A DNA stretch of 64,000 nucleotides, taken from an uncultured Roseovarius sp. GTDB lineage: Bacteria; Pseudomonadota; Alphaproteobacteria; Rhodobacterales; Rhodobacteraceae. This document shows positions 8,473 through 17,568 of this stretch, piece after piece. Positions within the stretch are counted from its first letter, which is position 1; each line of letters begins with the position of its first letter. The stretch covers positions 3,886,001 to 3,950,000 of the forward strand of contig OX638333.1 of NCBI GenBank assembly GCA_951812895.1, written 5' to 3'. Position numbers and translations under genes: made by a program. The notes under the pieces are model-generated. The model had not been told where the DNA came from and searched no databases. It worked only from the letters and a program-made list of their open reading frames with translations.

Positions 8473-9711
8473 TTACGAAAACCGCTCGGCTGTGAAGGCG
8501 CTCAAATCATGCCTTGACCGACCAGTAACCACCAGATCGCAGATCGTTCGCCCAACCCCTGGACCTATGCCAAATCCGTTCCCGCTTAGACCGGCCGCAA
8601 TCACCAAACCCTGAACTCCCGGGGCCATGCCAATCACCGGAAGTTCGTCAGGCATATAGTCAATATACCCGGCCCATGCCCGCTCGAACCGAATATCACC
8701 AGCATCAGGGTATTCATGTCGAAACGTTCTTCCTGCACGCTTCAGTCCCCGCCAATCTGGACGCGGGTCCAGTGTCCGGTGTGTGGTGAAATCGGCAAAT
8801 TCGCCCATAAGGCTTTGCATCATCGGACGCCCCAGACCTAATCGCAGCAAATGCCGGTTCTTCCAGGCCAGCGGTAGAAAACGATGACCATTCGCAAAAC
8901 TATCCACCATCAGATCGTGGAATCCATCCTCGGACACGGCAATGTTCACGCGCCCATCAGCGCGCTGGCGATAGGCCGTAGCCCCCCAAACTACCAACTT
9001 GCGCAATTCAATCGGCAGAGGTGCCGTGCGCCCAACTGATCCTCTGATCCAAAGCGATGGATGCCGCATGCCGAGTGGCATTAGAAGGCGACTTGTCCAG
9101 GCCCCCGCTGCCACAACAACAGCATCTGTTTTTAGTCGCCCAACTTCTGTCTCAACCCCGCTCACCTTACTGTTGGTGGTCTCAATTTCCAGAGCTGCAC
9201 AATGTTCAAAAATTTCAGCACCCTACCGCGCCGCGCCGCGCGCTATTGCTGGCGCAGCCAGTTCGGGTTCCGCACAACCATCCAGCGGATTAAACAACGC
9301 CCCGACACAGGTCTCACTCCGGTAATGCGGTAACAGATCGTGTATTTCACCGGGTGTCAGAATGCGCGATGGAATTCCAAACTCTTTCGCAACCGTCAAC
9401 GTCTCTTCAAACCCAGCCAGTTGTTTATGCCCATAGGCCACCAGCATCTGCCCCTGCTGGGTAAAGTTTACACATTCACCAAGTTCCGTCTTCAGTTCTT
9501 TCCAGATTTCAAGACTGTCCAACATGATTGGAACTTCGGCCCTGTGACGGCCCTGCACCCGAACCGCGCCCCAGTTGCGGCTAGATTGCTCACCCGCAAT
9601 GCGACCCTTTTCCACCATCGCCACACGTTGACCCGCTTTACTCAGAAAATAGGCGGCACTTGACCCGACAATCCCGCCTCCAATGATGACCACATCAAAA
9701 GAACTGTCCAA
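8473..9711 (-). pseudogene. FAD-dependent oxidoreductase (DAO family) interrupted by an amber codon
   Basis: The frame from the ATG at 9711 encodes FDVVIIGGGIVGSSAAYFLS and runs 162 codons to a TAG at 9223-9225. The same frame continues without any shift to 8473, coding for GRLKTDAVVVAAGAWTSRLL and, near the end, GLVIAAGLSGNGFGIGPGVG. Both halves are consecutive parts of one glycine/D-amino-acid oxidase-type flavoprotein of about 412 residues, with the FAD-binding domain split from the substrate domain. A single base change (for example TTG to TAG) explains the break. Unless the stop is suppressed or is a sequence error, the product is inactive. A GTG at 9165 could restart translation but would lack the FAD fold. 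Confidence 0.85.
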
Positions 9712-9937
9712 TACGGCCTCCGCTGCAATTTCCGATATTCAGCTTTGCAAAACTGAACAGGACAATTAACACAGCTGCAATAGTTGCATTCTCAAAGAAG
9801 TCATCAGCAACGATATCGGTGGCGCCAAAATTCACACATTCTGCACTTTGTGCTCCGAATTTATCTGGCTCAACCCGATTTCATTATAAAACCATTGATC
9901 AAATTTTACTGATTGAACAGAAACAAGCACATACACT

Positions 9938-10525
9938 TCAAGCGTCCAGCTCGGCATCCCAGTAAAGGAAGTCCATCCAGCTGTCATGCAGGTAATTCGG
10001 TGGAAATTTCCGGCCCCGATTGCGCAGCTCCTCAGCCCCCGGCGCCCGTGGTGGTTTGCGCAGATTCATTCGCGCCTGCCGTAAGCTTCTGGAACCTTTA
10101 CGTAAATTACAGGTACCACAGGCCGCAACTACATTTTCCCAGCTGGTGATTCCGCCCCGTGCGCGCGGTACCACGTGATCAAAGGTTAAATCCCCCTTGG
10201 ATCCGCAATACTGACACCGGAACCCATCTCTTAAGAAAAGATTAAACCGGGTGAAAGCCACACGTTTTTGCGGTTTTACGTAATCCTTCAGTACAATGAC
10301 TGATGGGATGCGTATTTCGGTGCTGGGGCTGTGTACGTATTGGTCATATTCTGCAACGATATCAACACGATCCAGGTATACCGCCTTGACCGCATCCTGC
10401 CAGCACCACAGCGACAAAGGGTAGTATGAAAGGGGTCGGTAATCCGCATTCAGCACCAGCGCCGGATGCTGTTTTAACGCCGCCGGCTCTCTGACAAATT
10501 CGGTTCTGAACTCTCCATCCATCAT
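9938..10525 (-). CDS. HNH endonuclease family protein
   Basis: About 195 residues. The N-terminal half (LNADYRPLSYYPLSLWCWQD, AVYLDRVDIVAEYD) is the conserved extension seen in alphaproteobacterial HNH proteins. The HNH core follows: RDGFRCQYCGSKGDLTFDHV, then VPRARGGITSWENVVAACGT and CNLRKGSR, with two CxxC zinc pairs and the DHVVPRARGG catalytic segment. The biological role is not established; the gene is widely conserved and usually not phage-linked. The ATG at 10525 is preferred over a GTG at 10534 because AGGGTGGGG precedes it at suitable distance. It stands alone on the minus strand. Confidence 0.88.
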   Translation of the reverse strand: MMDGEFRTEFVREPAALKQHPALVLNADYRPLSYYPLSLWCWQDAVKAVYLDRVDIVAEYDQYVHSPSTEIRIPSVIVLKDYVKPQKRVAFTRFNLFLRDGFRCQYCGSKGDLTFDHVVPRARGGITSWENVVAACGTCNLRKGSRSLRQARMNLRKPPRAPGAEELRNRGRKFPPNYLHDSWMDFLYWDAELDA

Positions 10526-10683
10526 ATTCCCCACCCTGCCCGTTTTGCTTCTTTGTTATTAATAACAACTATATATCGTGTTTTTAAGCTGACAACCCTG
10601 CAATTGGCAGAAGATATTGTGTTCTAGCTACAGCCGCGTCGTAACGGTTTCGCGACGGGGTCAAATTTTTTCTCACCGCTCAA

Positions 10684-10700
10684 TTGTTCAACTTGAACAA
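10684..10700. promoter_or_regulatory. 17-bp perfect palindrome, candidate operator
   Basis: TTGTTCAA and TTGAACAA flank a single C, a perfect 8-1-8 palindrome in the AT-rich spacer about 160 bp upstream of the HNH start and 95 bp before the SH3 pseudogene. The size and symmetry suit a dimeric regulator; none encoded in this window can be linked to it. Confidence 0.4.
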
Positions 10701-10794
10701 GAGGATTGAATTATACCCGCGGCATAATACACTGAAATTACATTGGTTTCTCTGTTTCCTGTTCCGCCGAAAATTTATAATCTGCGAGACTACA

Positions 10795-11127
10795 ACGAAA
10801 TTGGTCAGATTTCTTTCAATCACCGCTTCGATCTTGGCCACTGCCGTGAGCGCTTAAACCGATGACCTGGCCCACAGTTGTGCCCGTGTTACAGATGTTC
10901 GCTCTGATGACGTATTATGGATACGTGACTGTGGTAGCGCGTCGTGCCGCAAAGTCGGATTTCTCGAACATAATGCCGATTGGATCGACATCCGCGACTG
11001 CGAAGGCAAATGGTGCATGATAGCCCAAAACGGCAGTGTGGTTGGCTGGTCCCATGGCCGCTATTTGGAACCTAACTTTGAGTGCCTAGATTCAATTTTG
11101 GACGTATGGCTTTGGGCTTATGAATAA
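10795..11127 (+). pseudogene. Exported SH3-domain protein, dead: start and signal-peptide junction mutated
   Basis: Reading + strand from 10795 gives TKLVRFLSITASILATAVSA, a good signal peptide with an AxA-like cleavage site, then TAA at 10855-10857. The same frame then continues to 11127 as a bacterial SH3 domain: ARVTDVRSDDVLWIRDCGSA, SCRKVGFLEHNADWIDIRDC, and NGSVVGWSHGRYLEPNFEC. The first codon is ACG where ATG is expected. Two substitutions (ATG to ACG, and a codon to TAA immediately after the signal peptide) thus explain the lesion, with no frameshift. Relatives are small periplasmic SH3_3 proteins of unknown function common in Rhodobacteraceae. No alternative in-frame start with a ribosome binding site was found. 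Confidence 0.65.
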
Positions 11128-11270
11128 AGCTCGATGCTTCCATCGGCGCGACGTCTAGCTAACTTGTTCACATCGCAATTTGGCTTAAGAAGAAATTCGC
11201 GCCACGAAACCGCTGCGCGAAGAGCTTTTTGCATAATTTTCAACTAGACGCGATCCCGTGGGCCCGACAG

Positions 11271-11633
11271 TCAATTCCCGTTGAAGTAAGCCTTCAATTG
11301 GTCCTTGGTATAAATTCGCTGATCTTCAGATCCTTCACCATGAACCACCAACAAGGCCTGATACCCACCGGCGTCAAGGCTGGGACACATAAATACGACA
11401 TCCTGATCCCCGGGCCGCAAGTCCCATCCGTAGATCGACCATGTCGCTGAAGATACCTCTCCGCCGCCATCCGATTGCACATAACGTCTAAGTGCGAGTT
11501 CCGCCTGTAATCTGCAGGTTTCACGCGAATCCATGTAGCCAAGGTTGGACACCGAATACCCCTCGGCCGAGGCCGTACTTGCCAACATTGCCAGGCCAAA
11601 AAGGCCGGCAATAAACTGCGTATGTCTGATCAT
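11271..11633 (-). CDS. Small exported protein of unknown function
   Basis: A 120-residue protein with a clear Sec signal peptide (IAGLFGLAMLASTASA, cleavage after about residue 23) and a mature domain of about 97 residues with two cysteines (ETCRLQAELALRRYVQ and DQDVVFMCPSLDAGG) that could form a disulfide. The segment WSIYGWDLRPGDQDVVFMCP looks like a conserved core, but I do not recognise the family with certainty. It is a single gene, tail-facing the SH3 pseudogene. A periplasmic location is the only firm inference. Confidence 0.7.
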   Translation of the reverse strand: MIRHTQFIAGLFGLAMLASTASAEGYSVSNLGYMDSRETCRLQAELALRRYVQSDGGGEVSSATWSIYGWDLRPGDQDVVFMCPSLDAGGYQALLVVHGEGSEDQRIYTKDQLKAYFNGN

Positions 11634-11967
11634 TCTTCTTTTTCCCCGTTTGAGTTCTGGCCTGTTTCAGGCGTGAACATGTTGATTGTAAATTGGTGTC
11701 CGGAGTGATTGAGAAAGAACTCACAAGGAATAGTCGGCGTTTAACAGTGCCAGACCTGTTCGATTTCTTTCCCGGTTGCGCCAACTAACGGCAGCTACTC
11801 CCCAATTATATTGTTATTACAGTGTGAGTTAACCACGTGATTTTCCAATTGAGAAGAGGTTTAATTTTCCATCCGGTCAGAACAAAATTTGGGTGAAGTC
11901 CATTTTCTTGAACTCTATCATTCAACTTTATGGTTGATTGATGATGTGCAATGTGTAATTCATCCAT
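11634..11967. other. Intergenic region between exported-protein gene and ArsR gene
   Basis: 334 bp, AT-rich toward the right, holding the divergent promoters of the exported-protein gene and the ArsR-SRPBCC operon. The only symmetric site noticed is TCAAC-N6-GTTGA at 11922-11937, about 30 bp before the ArsR start, a weak candidate autoregulatory site. No gene was found. Confidence 0.4.
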
Positions 11968-12309
11968 ATGGTTGAACGAGAATCACACATACCACTGAAT
12001 GACATCTTAAAAGCTGCGAGTGATCCCACCCGGCGGACCATTCTGACACTGCTTGCACAGCATGGCCCTTTGCGAGTTACCCAAATCGCAGCACAGTTTG
12101 AGATGAGCCTGAACTCCGTCTCCAAGCACATCAAAGTTCTGGAGAATGCAGGTCTCGTTCAACGTCGCACTGAATGGAGAGAACATCTGATCGAAGTCAG
12201 AATGGAGCCTTTGCAACTTATCGAGGCATGGTTCAGCGAACTGCGCTCTATCTGGGCAATCCGATTGGAAGCGCTCGACGACATAATCACACAAGGAGAA
12301 GACAAATGA
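11968..12309 (+). CDS. ArsR-family HTH regulator (SRPBCC-linked type)
   Basis: A 113-residue winged-helix repressor: DILKAASDPTRRTILTLLAQ, then QIAAQFEMSLNSVSKHIKVL and ENAGLVQRRTEWREHLIEV. It lacks the metal-binding cysteines of true ArsR/SmtB (no CxC in helix alpha3), as is usual for the subgroup paired with SRPBCC (AHSA1) genes. Its stop codon overlaps the ATG of the downstream SRPBCC gene (ATGA at 12306-12309), so the two are co-translated. The paired protein may supply or bind the ligand, but this is unproven. A similar pair occurs at 46608-47421. Confidence 0.88.
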   Translation: MVERESHIPLNDILKAASDPTRRTILTLLAQHGPLRVTQIAAQFEMSLNSVSKHIKVLENAGLVQRRTEWREHLIEVRMEPLQLIEAWFSELRSIWAIRLEALDDIITQGEDK

Positions 12310-12749
12310 CTGCCACCAAAACTGACCTTTCGCTGACTGTAGAGCGCACGATTGCCGCATCCCCCGAAAAAGTATTTGATGCCTGGCTTGACCCGGAGAT
12401 GCTCAAGAAATGCATGTGTCCCGGGCCGTCAGTCACGACCCCTATCGCCGATACAGAGGCCCGTGTCGGTGGGCGTTTCGATCTGGTAATGAAATCCGGC
12501 GATGATGACCTACCACATGGTGGAATCTATCAAATCATTGACCGTCCCAATCGTCTGCAATTCACATGGGAAAGCCCGTTTTCGATCGAAGGCAGCGTCG
12601 TTACGATTGATTTCAAGGCTGTTGAGGAAGGCACTCATGTCAGGTTGCACCATGTTCGATTTATCGACGAAGAACACCGTGATAGTCACAATGGCGGCTG
12701 GACGGCAATTCTTGCCAAGCAAGATGAAGTACTTGGCGAAAATGGCTAA
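12306..12749 (+). CDS. SRPBCC (AHSA1-type) domain protein
   Basis: A 147-residue START-like helix-grip protein: LTVERTIAASPEKVFDAWLD, CPGPSVTTPIADTEARVGGR, HGGIYQIIDRPNRLQFTWES and a final helix GGWTAILAKQDEVLGENG. This is the AHSA1/ATPase-activator-like subfamily, which binds hydrophobic ligands in other members. The frame is open further upstream to 12174, inside the ArsR gene, but the ATG at 12306 overlapping the ArsR stop is the obvious start. The DUF1761 gene follows after 13 nt, probably in the same operon. Confidence 0.88.
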   Translation: MTATKTDLSLTVERTIAASPEKVFDAWLDPEMLKKCMCPGPSVTTPIADTEARVGGRFDLVMKSGDDDLPHGGIYQIIDRPNRLQFTWESPFSIEGSVVTIDFKAVEEGTHVRLHHVRFIDEEHRDSHNGGWTAILAKQDEVLGENG

Positions 12750-12762
12750 GGGGAACGACTAA

Positions 12763-13137
12763 ATGTGGAACGAATTGAATTGGTTGGCCGTCGGAGTTGG
12801 AGTCGTTTCAGCATATGGACTGGGGATGATTTGGTTCAGCTCTCTGCTCTTTGGCCGCAATTGGGCTAAAGGAAGCCATGACATTCAACCGCCTGCTTCT
12901 CCTCCGGTTGCCGCGATGGTTGTTCAACTTGCTGCGACGATCGCACTGGCCCTTGTCATCGGATTAACGGAAACGACGGGGGCAATTGGAATTGCCACCC
13001 TCTCAATTTTGGCCACCACGTTATTCGTTTCAGGAATGGATCTTTTCAGCCAGAAATCTGCTGCTGCTACATGCATCGATGCTGGTTACATTCTCTGCAG
13101 CGGCGCTTTAATGATCGTCGCACAAGCGATATTCTAG
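12763..13137 (+). CDS. DUF1761 family small membrane protein
   Basis: A 124-residue protein with about four hydrophobic helices. The start (NWLAVGVGVVSAYGLGMIWF, then SLLFGRNW) matches the DUF1761 signature of an aromatic G-x-x-WF motif followed by LFGxxW. Function is unknown. It has a reasonable ribosome binding site (AAGGGGAACGACTAA before ATG) and lies 13 nt after the SRPBCC gene, so it is the third gene of the ArsR-controlled group. It converges with the molybdopterin-binding gene 4 nt away. Confidence 0.8.
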   Translation: MWNELNWLAVGVGVVSAYGLGMIWFSSLLFGRNWAKGSHDIQPPASPPVAAMVVQLAATIALALVIGLTETTGAIGIATLSILATTLFVSGMDLFSQKSAAATCIDAGYILCSGALMIVAQAIF

Positions 13138-13141
13138 AAAA

Positions 13142-14137
13142 TCAACGTTTTAAATGGCCCCGACGCGGCATCGGCCGCGTCGGAATTTCTTTGAGCAACC
13201 CGCCCACACCCATAGCAGCAAACTCATCATCGGTTGGTGTTTTCCCACAGATCACGCGCGACAGAACCCAATCCGCGCCATGTAGCACGGGCGAGCGCGC
13301 ACTTCCCGGCAAGCCAATCACAGGCCGATCATCAACCGACCCCAAAAACAACAGGTTCCCTGGATCAACGGGTATTCCAAACCTAATCATATCGCCGCCC
13401 GCGCGTTTCAAAGCCTGAGGTGCTGTGTCTCTCAGGTCTGACGTTGCCGATCCGGTCAAGATCAATATAACATCCCCGCCCGCGTCAGAGATTGCCTGCG
13501 CCAGAGCAGGTTCTGAATGGTTACAATTTATTGTCTCAGACAAAGAAGCGCCCAGTGCAGCCAGGCGGTTTTCAATCGCGCTGACGCCTTTTTTCCCTGG
13601 TCCGCCGGGGGTTTCAGAAACAATCAGGCTGGCTGTTTGAAATTTTGCTGCAGCGATTTTGATTGCGCCCTTCGCACATTCAACCACGGCATCGAGAGTG
13701 GTTTTGGGAATTGCGTATGAAATTACCTTTATCGTGGCCACCATGCCGCCATTTCTGGTCTGATGGTAAGGAGGGACAGTCGATATGGTGATCATCGGAT
13801 CTACGGAATTTGCGGCTGTCACGGCATCTGCATCGATCAAAACCAGCCCGGGTTGACAGGCAATCACATTGGTACGGCCGGTAAATGGTTGAGAGAGCTC
13901 TAAAAATTCCACCCCACCCGATAGTGCCCTTGCCAGTTCGTGAGCGGCATCATCCTCATGCACATCGCCCAGTTCAAGCCGGGCAACCGTTACCTGCCTT
14001 ATGCCAGCTGCATTAATCCGGGCAATCCGGGCTGCATCCAATAATACACCCTTACGCAGCCGACCGTCAGTCAAATTAAGTGAGTGTGCCAGGATCGCAC
14101 CCTGAGCGTCCTGCACAGCCACTTTACCAAATTTCAT
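13142..14137 (-). CDS. Molybdopterin-binding (MoCF) protein, MoeA-like fragment type
   Basis: A 331-residue protein. The N-terminal half (LAHSLNLTDGRLRKGVLLDA, RINAAGIRQVTVARLE) matches MoeA-like N-terminal modules, and the C-terminal half is a MoCF/MogA-like domain (LIVSETPGGPGKKGVSAIEN, ISDAGGDVILILTGSATSDL, VIGLPGSARSPVLHGADWVL). Related proteins in this family are often fused to a MobA-like nucleotidyltransferase, which is absent here. It overlaps the XdhC gene by 4 nt (ATGA), so both act together, probably in maturing the Mo cofactor of xanthine-dehydrogenase/CO-dehydrogenase-type enzymes. The target enzyme is not in the window. Confidence 0.8.
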   Translation of the reverse strand: MKFGKVAVQDAQGAILAHSLNLTDGRLRKGVLLDAARIARINAAGIRQVTVARLELGDVHEDDAAHELARALSGGVEFLELSQPFTGRTNVIACQPGLVLIDADAVTAANSVDPMITISTVPPYHQTRNGGMVATIKVISYAIPKTTLDAVVECAKGAIKIAAAKFQTASLIVSETPGGPGKKGVSAIENRLAALGASLSETINCNHSEPALAQAISDAGGDVILILTGSATSDLRDTAPQALKRAGGDMIRFGIPVDPGNLLFLGSVDDRPVIGLPGSARSPVLHGADWVLSRVICGKTPTDDEFAAMGVGGLLKEIPTRPMPRRGHLKR

Positions 14138-15117
14138 TTACCCGACCTCAGGGCCTTGGTTATCTGTGCCAGTGTCGCAAGCGCAATTTCTGCTGGCCCG
14201 ACAGCGCCGAGATCCAATCCAACGGGGCCGTGAATGCGGGAAATTTGCGCATCACTAAATCCTTTTTTCTGTAAGCGCTCAACGCGTATTGCATGAGTTC
14301 GAACAGAGCCGAGCGCACCAATGTAAAACACACTCGATGTTAACGCTTCCTCCAATGCCGGATCATCCAGCTTTGGGTCATGAGTGAGCAACACAACCGC
14401 AGTGCGCGCATCCGGCTTTAGTCCGCGCATAGCTTCATCGGGCCAATCGTTCAGGATGATTTCGCCCGGAAAACGAGGCTCTGAGCCGAAACTATCGCGC
14501 GGATCGATCAATATGGGATCATAACCCGCGATTCTGGCCATCGGCACCAAGGCCTGTGCAATATGCACCGCCCCGACGACGATCAAACGCAATGGCGGGT
14601 TATGGATGGCGACAAAGGTCTCGCCATCTTCTTCAAAACCCGAACGATCGAGCCGAAAGCGTTCTGCAAATTTATTATGTTCCAGCCTGCGTGTCTTACC
14701 CTCCCCGGAAACATAGGCCACCGGGATTCTGTGCTCCCGATCTGCGACGAGGTCTTCCAATATTTTCAAAGGCATAACCTCTCCAACAGGCTCAACCAAA
14801 ATGCGGATTGTCCCGCCACAGGCTAGACCCACCGCAAAGGCGTCTCCGTCGCTTATCCCATATTCAAGCGTCACTGCATGGCCAGCTTCCATCGCGTCAA
14901 GTGCTTCGGCGACAACAGCGCCTTCGACACACCCCCCCGAAACCGAGCCTTGGATTTCGCCGGTTCCTGAAATCACCATCTGGGCACCCACCCGACGCGG
15001 CGCACTGCCCCAAGTCTGAACGACCGTGGCGAGTGCAACCTGTTTCCCCAGTTTATGCCAAGAGAGGGCTGTCTCAGGGACATTGTCAAATCGGTCCAAA
15101 TTTTCCTCCACCGCCAT
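14134..15117 (-). CDS. XdhC/CoxF family molybdenum-enzyme maturation factor
   Basis: A 327-residue protein with the XdhC N-terminal region (LATVVQTWGSAPRRVGAQMV, GSVSGGCVEGAVVAEALDAM, GLACGGTIRILVEP, the last with the conserved Cys) and the C-terminal Rossmann domain (RLIVVGAVHIAQALVPMARI, TAVVLLTHDPKLDDPALEEA, FYIGALGSVRTH). XdhC binds Mo cofactor, promotes its sulfuration and inserts it into xanthine dehydrogenase-type enzymes. It is the first gene of a two-gene unit with the MoCF protein. Length and motifs are complete. Confidence 0.88.
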   Translation of the reverse strand: MAVEENLDRFDNVPETALSWHKLGKQVALATVVQTWGSAPRRVGAQMVISGTGEIQGSVSGGCVEGAVVAEALDAMEAGHAVTLEYGISDGDAFAVGLACGGTIRILVEPVGEVMPLKILEDLVADREHRIPVAYVSGEGKTRRLEHNKFAERFRLDRSGFEEDGETFVAIHNPPLRLIVVGAVHIAQALVPMARIAGYDPILIDPRDSFGSEPRFPGEIILNDWPDEAMRGLKPDARTAVVLLTHDPKLDDPALEEALTSSVFYIGALGSVRTHAIRVERLQKKGFSDAQISRIHGPVGLDLGAVGPAEIALATLAQITKALRSGK

Positions 15118-15284
15118 TAAAACAGGGCCCGGGCACCATGGTTAAATGAATTCAATAGGCAGCTATGTCACCGAATTCACCAGGGCCTTGGTGAAAGTCT
15201 TTCTCATAAATGAACATGAATGCCTAGCGCGACCAATACGACGTGCCGGAAAAGACGCCAATTTTGTTGGCAAAGGAGAAAACA

Positions 15285-15407
15285 ATGTATTGGAAAGACC
15301 AATTGGCGCAGGCACAACCCAAGGGTGAGGACACGCCTCAATCGCGCAGAAACCTCATCAATTTTCCGCAATTTTGCCCAGATTTCACGGTACCTCAAGG
15401 CAAGTAA
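15285..15407 (+). CDS. Candidate 40-residue small protein
   Basis: ATG at 15285 with an excellent ribosome binding site (AAAGGAG, 6 nt spacing) opens a 40-codon frame, MYWKDQLAQAQPKGEDTPQS ... DFTVPQGK, ending TAA at 15407. It is hydrophilic with no membrane segment and no family I recognise. It lies 43 nt upstream of the next gene on the same strand, so it may be co-transcribed. The strong ribosome binding site is the main evidence. Confidence 0.4.
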   Translation: MYWKDQLAQAQPKGEDTPQSRRNLINFPQFCPDFTVPQGK

Positions 15408-15450
15408 AAACCGCATCAAAGCGGTGTAGAGTGTGTTGAGGATTGAGTTA

Positions 15451-16401
15451 ATGCAGGAAAGAGTCAGCGACCTTGAGGCATCACTTGCCGGGCTGGGCTG
15501 GACAGAATGGCTTGAAAAGGCGGGTGAAATTGCCGACGAAGACGGCTATGCTCAGCCGCTTGGCGAGCGTCACGCCGCGGTTTTTGTAGAAGACAAACCA
15601 ACGCTGTTTGTTTCATTCGAGAACTACGAGAATATTCCCACACACTCAAATCTCGCTCAACCGCTCGGCTGGCAATTGGTCAAAGCTCTGGGCTGGTCAC
15701 ATCTGTGCATCGTCAGCAACGGCGACACCTGGTTTCGGGACCGGCGTGTTTTTGGGTTTTTTGACCGGTTGATTGACGACGGTTTTTTCGAAGACTTCGA
15801 TCAGGTGATTTTCTATGGTGCGGGCCCGTGCGGATATGCAGCTGCTGCTTATTCTGTCGCGGCGCCAGGATCAAAGGTGCTGATTTTGAGCCCACAGGCG
15901 ACTCTGGACCCACGTATAACCGAATGGGATGAACGGTTTCTTCCGATGCGACGTACCGCATTTGATGACCGCTATGGGTTCGCCCCTGATATGCTCGACG
16001 CGGCCGAACATGCATATGTAATCTATGATCCAAACGAACAACTTGATGCAATGCACGCCGCTTTGTTCACTCGTAAGAACGTAACAAAAATCCGCGCCCG
16101 TTTTTTGGGTGCTGAACTTCAATCGATGCTACTCCAAATGAAAGTTCTTTTTCGTATGCTAGCGCAAATTTCGGCTGGAAAGTTCCATCAGAGAAACATC
16201 TCAAAGCTGATGCGCCGCAAACGCGAGGTGGGCCAATACCAGTTCAGCATGCTGAAAAAACTACAAAACAGGCAGCGGCACGGCTTGATAGCTATTTTAT
16301 GCCGTGAAGTTCTGGAGCGGCGCAATTCGCCTCCATTTCGCAAGGCATTGGCGCGTGCCAACAAACAATTGGCAAATACTGAGAACTCTCAGAGCATTTG
16401 A
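15451..16401 (+). CDS. Conserved protein usually labelled phosphoadenosine phosphosulfate reductase
   Basis: A 316-residue protein resembling a family well conserved in Rhodobacteraceae: EDGYAQPLGERHAAVFVEDK, NGDTWFRDRRVFGFFDRLID and FDQVIFYGAGPCGYAAAAYS, where GAGPCGY looks like an alpha/beta-hydrolase nucleophile elbow. Databases often call such proteins PAPS reductase, but I see no CysH-type PP-loop or catalytic ECG-x-H motif, so that label is doubtful. The last 95 residues are basic and helical. The ATG at 15451 is preferred to a GTG at 15433, which has no better ribosome binding site. Function unknown. Confidence 0.65.
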   Translation: MQERVSDLEASLAGLGWTEWLEKAGEIADEDGYAQPLGERHAAVFVEDKPTLFVSFENYENIPTHSNLAQPLGWQLVKALGWSHLCIVSNGDTWFRDRRVFGFFDRLIDDGFFEDFDQVIFYGAGPCGYAAAAYSVAAPGSKVLILSPQATLDPRITEWDERFLPMRRTAFDDRYGFAPDMLDAAEHAYVIYDPNEQLDAMHAALFTRKNVTKIRARFLGAELQSMLLQMKVLFRMLAQISAGKFHQRNISKLMRRKREVGQYQFSMLKKLQNRQRHGLIAILCREVLERRNSPPFRKALARANKQLANTENSQSI

Positions 16402-16463
16402 ATTACTCCAAATTTGACAATCCAACTCTGGCGATGGTGCAATTGATTGTGTAAAGCCGGGCT

Positions 16464-17501
16464 ATGACCCTAAGCCTAACCATACGCCGCCCCGACGACT
16501 GGCACCTGCACCTGCGTGATGGTGCGATCTTGCATTCGGTTCTGCCTGAAACAGCGCGCCATTTTGAGCGCGCCATTATCATGCCCAATCTGGTGCCGCC
16601 GGTAGTGACTGCCGCGCAGGCTGCAGCCTATAAAAGCCGCATTATGGATGCGCTTCCCAGAGGGATGAGTTTCACCCCACTGATGACGCTATACCTGACG
16701 GAAGAAACCGACCCAAACGATGTCGCGGCCGCGCATGCAGATGGCCTGATCAATGCGGTAAAGCTTTACCCCGCGGGCGCCACGACCAATTCTGCCTCTG
16801 GCGTCACAAATTTCAATAAGGTTCGTGGAACATTGGAGAAAATGGCCGAGATTGACCTACCACTTTGTGTACACGGTGAAGTCACCGATCCGGATGTGGA
16901 TATTTTTGATCGCGAGGCTGTGTTTATTGACCGCGTGCTTGACCCCATTCGCAGGGCGACCCCGGGTCTTCGCGTGGTTATGGAGCATATTACCACCTCC
17001 AACGGCGTGGAGTACGCCCTCTCTCAGGGCTCAGATTTGGCCGCTACGATCACAACCCATCATCTAGTCATCAACCGGAACCATATTCTGGTTGGTGGGA
17101 TCAAACCACATTATTACTGCCTGCCTGTTGCAAAACGTGAGGAACATCGGCTCGCCCTGCGTCGCGCAGCGGTTTCTGGCGACAAAAGCTTTTTCCTTGG
17201 AACCGACAGCGCACCTCATACCGATCCAAACAAAGAAAGCGCTTGCGGCTGTGCCGGCTGCTTTACCGCGACCAACACAATGTCGATCCTCGCGCATGTG
17301 TTCGAAGAAGAGGGCGCGCTTGAGCAATTAGAAGCCTTTGCTTCGCTGAATGGCCCCGCTTTCTATGGCCTGCCAGTGAATGAAACCAAATTGACCCTGA
17401 CCAAAGGCGAAGCAACCAACTATCCGGATAAAATAGATACCCCTGATGGGCCTGTAACAGTCTTCGACCCAGGTTTTCCGCTTTACTGGAATGTGACCTG
17501 A
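16464..17501 (+). CDS. pyrC: Dihydroorotase, class II
   Basis: A 345-residue cytoplasmic Zn amidohydrolase that cyclises carbamoyl-aspartate to dihydroorotate in pyrimidine synthesis. Visible motifs: [15 protein letters not shown] (metal-binding HxH), [20 protein letters not shown] (the carbamylated Lys), [30 protein letters not shown] and [15 protein letters not shown] (the catalytic Asp). The length is that of the E. coli-type enzyme. The pyrE gene follows 67 nt downstream on the same strand, so the two consecutive pathway genes are likely co-transcribed. Confidence 0.97.
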   Translation: MTLSLTIRRPDDWHLHLRDGAILHSVLPETARHFERAIIMPNLVPPVVTAAQAAAYKSRIMDALPRGMSFTPLMTLYLTEETDPNDVAAAHADGLINAVKLYPAGATTNSASGVTNFNKVRGTLEKMAEIDLPLCVHGEVTDPDVDIFDREAVFIDRVLDPIRRATPGLRVVMEHITTSNGVEYALSQGSDLAATITTHHLVINRNHILVGGIKPHYYCLPVAKREEHRLALRRAAVSGDKSFFLGTDSAPHTDPNKESACGCAGCFTATNTMSILAHVFEEEGALEQLEAFASLNGPAFYGLPVNETKLTLTKGEATNYPDKIDTPDGPVTVFDPGFPLYWNVT

Positions 17502-17568
17502 ATCTCTCTTCGGCAAATTACTCCACGCCAATGGCAAACAACTTTGGCAGCTCCAAAGGACTTCGAGC

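Noticed and set aside
15146-15328. 60-codon + strand frame before the 40-codon candidate
   Set aside because: No ribosome binding site and it overlaps the better-supported 15285 start in another frame.
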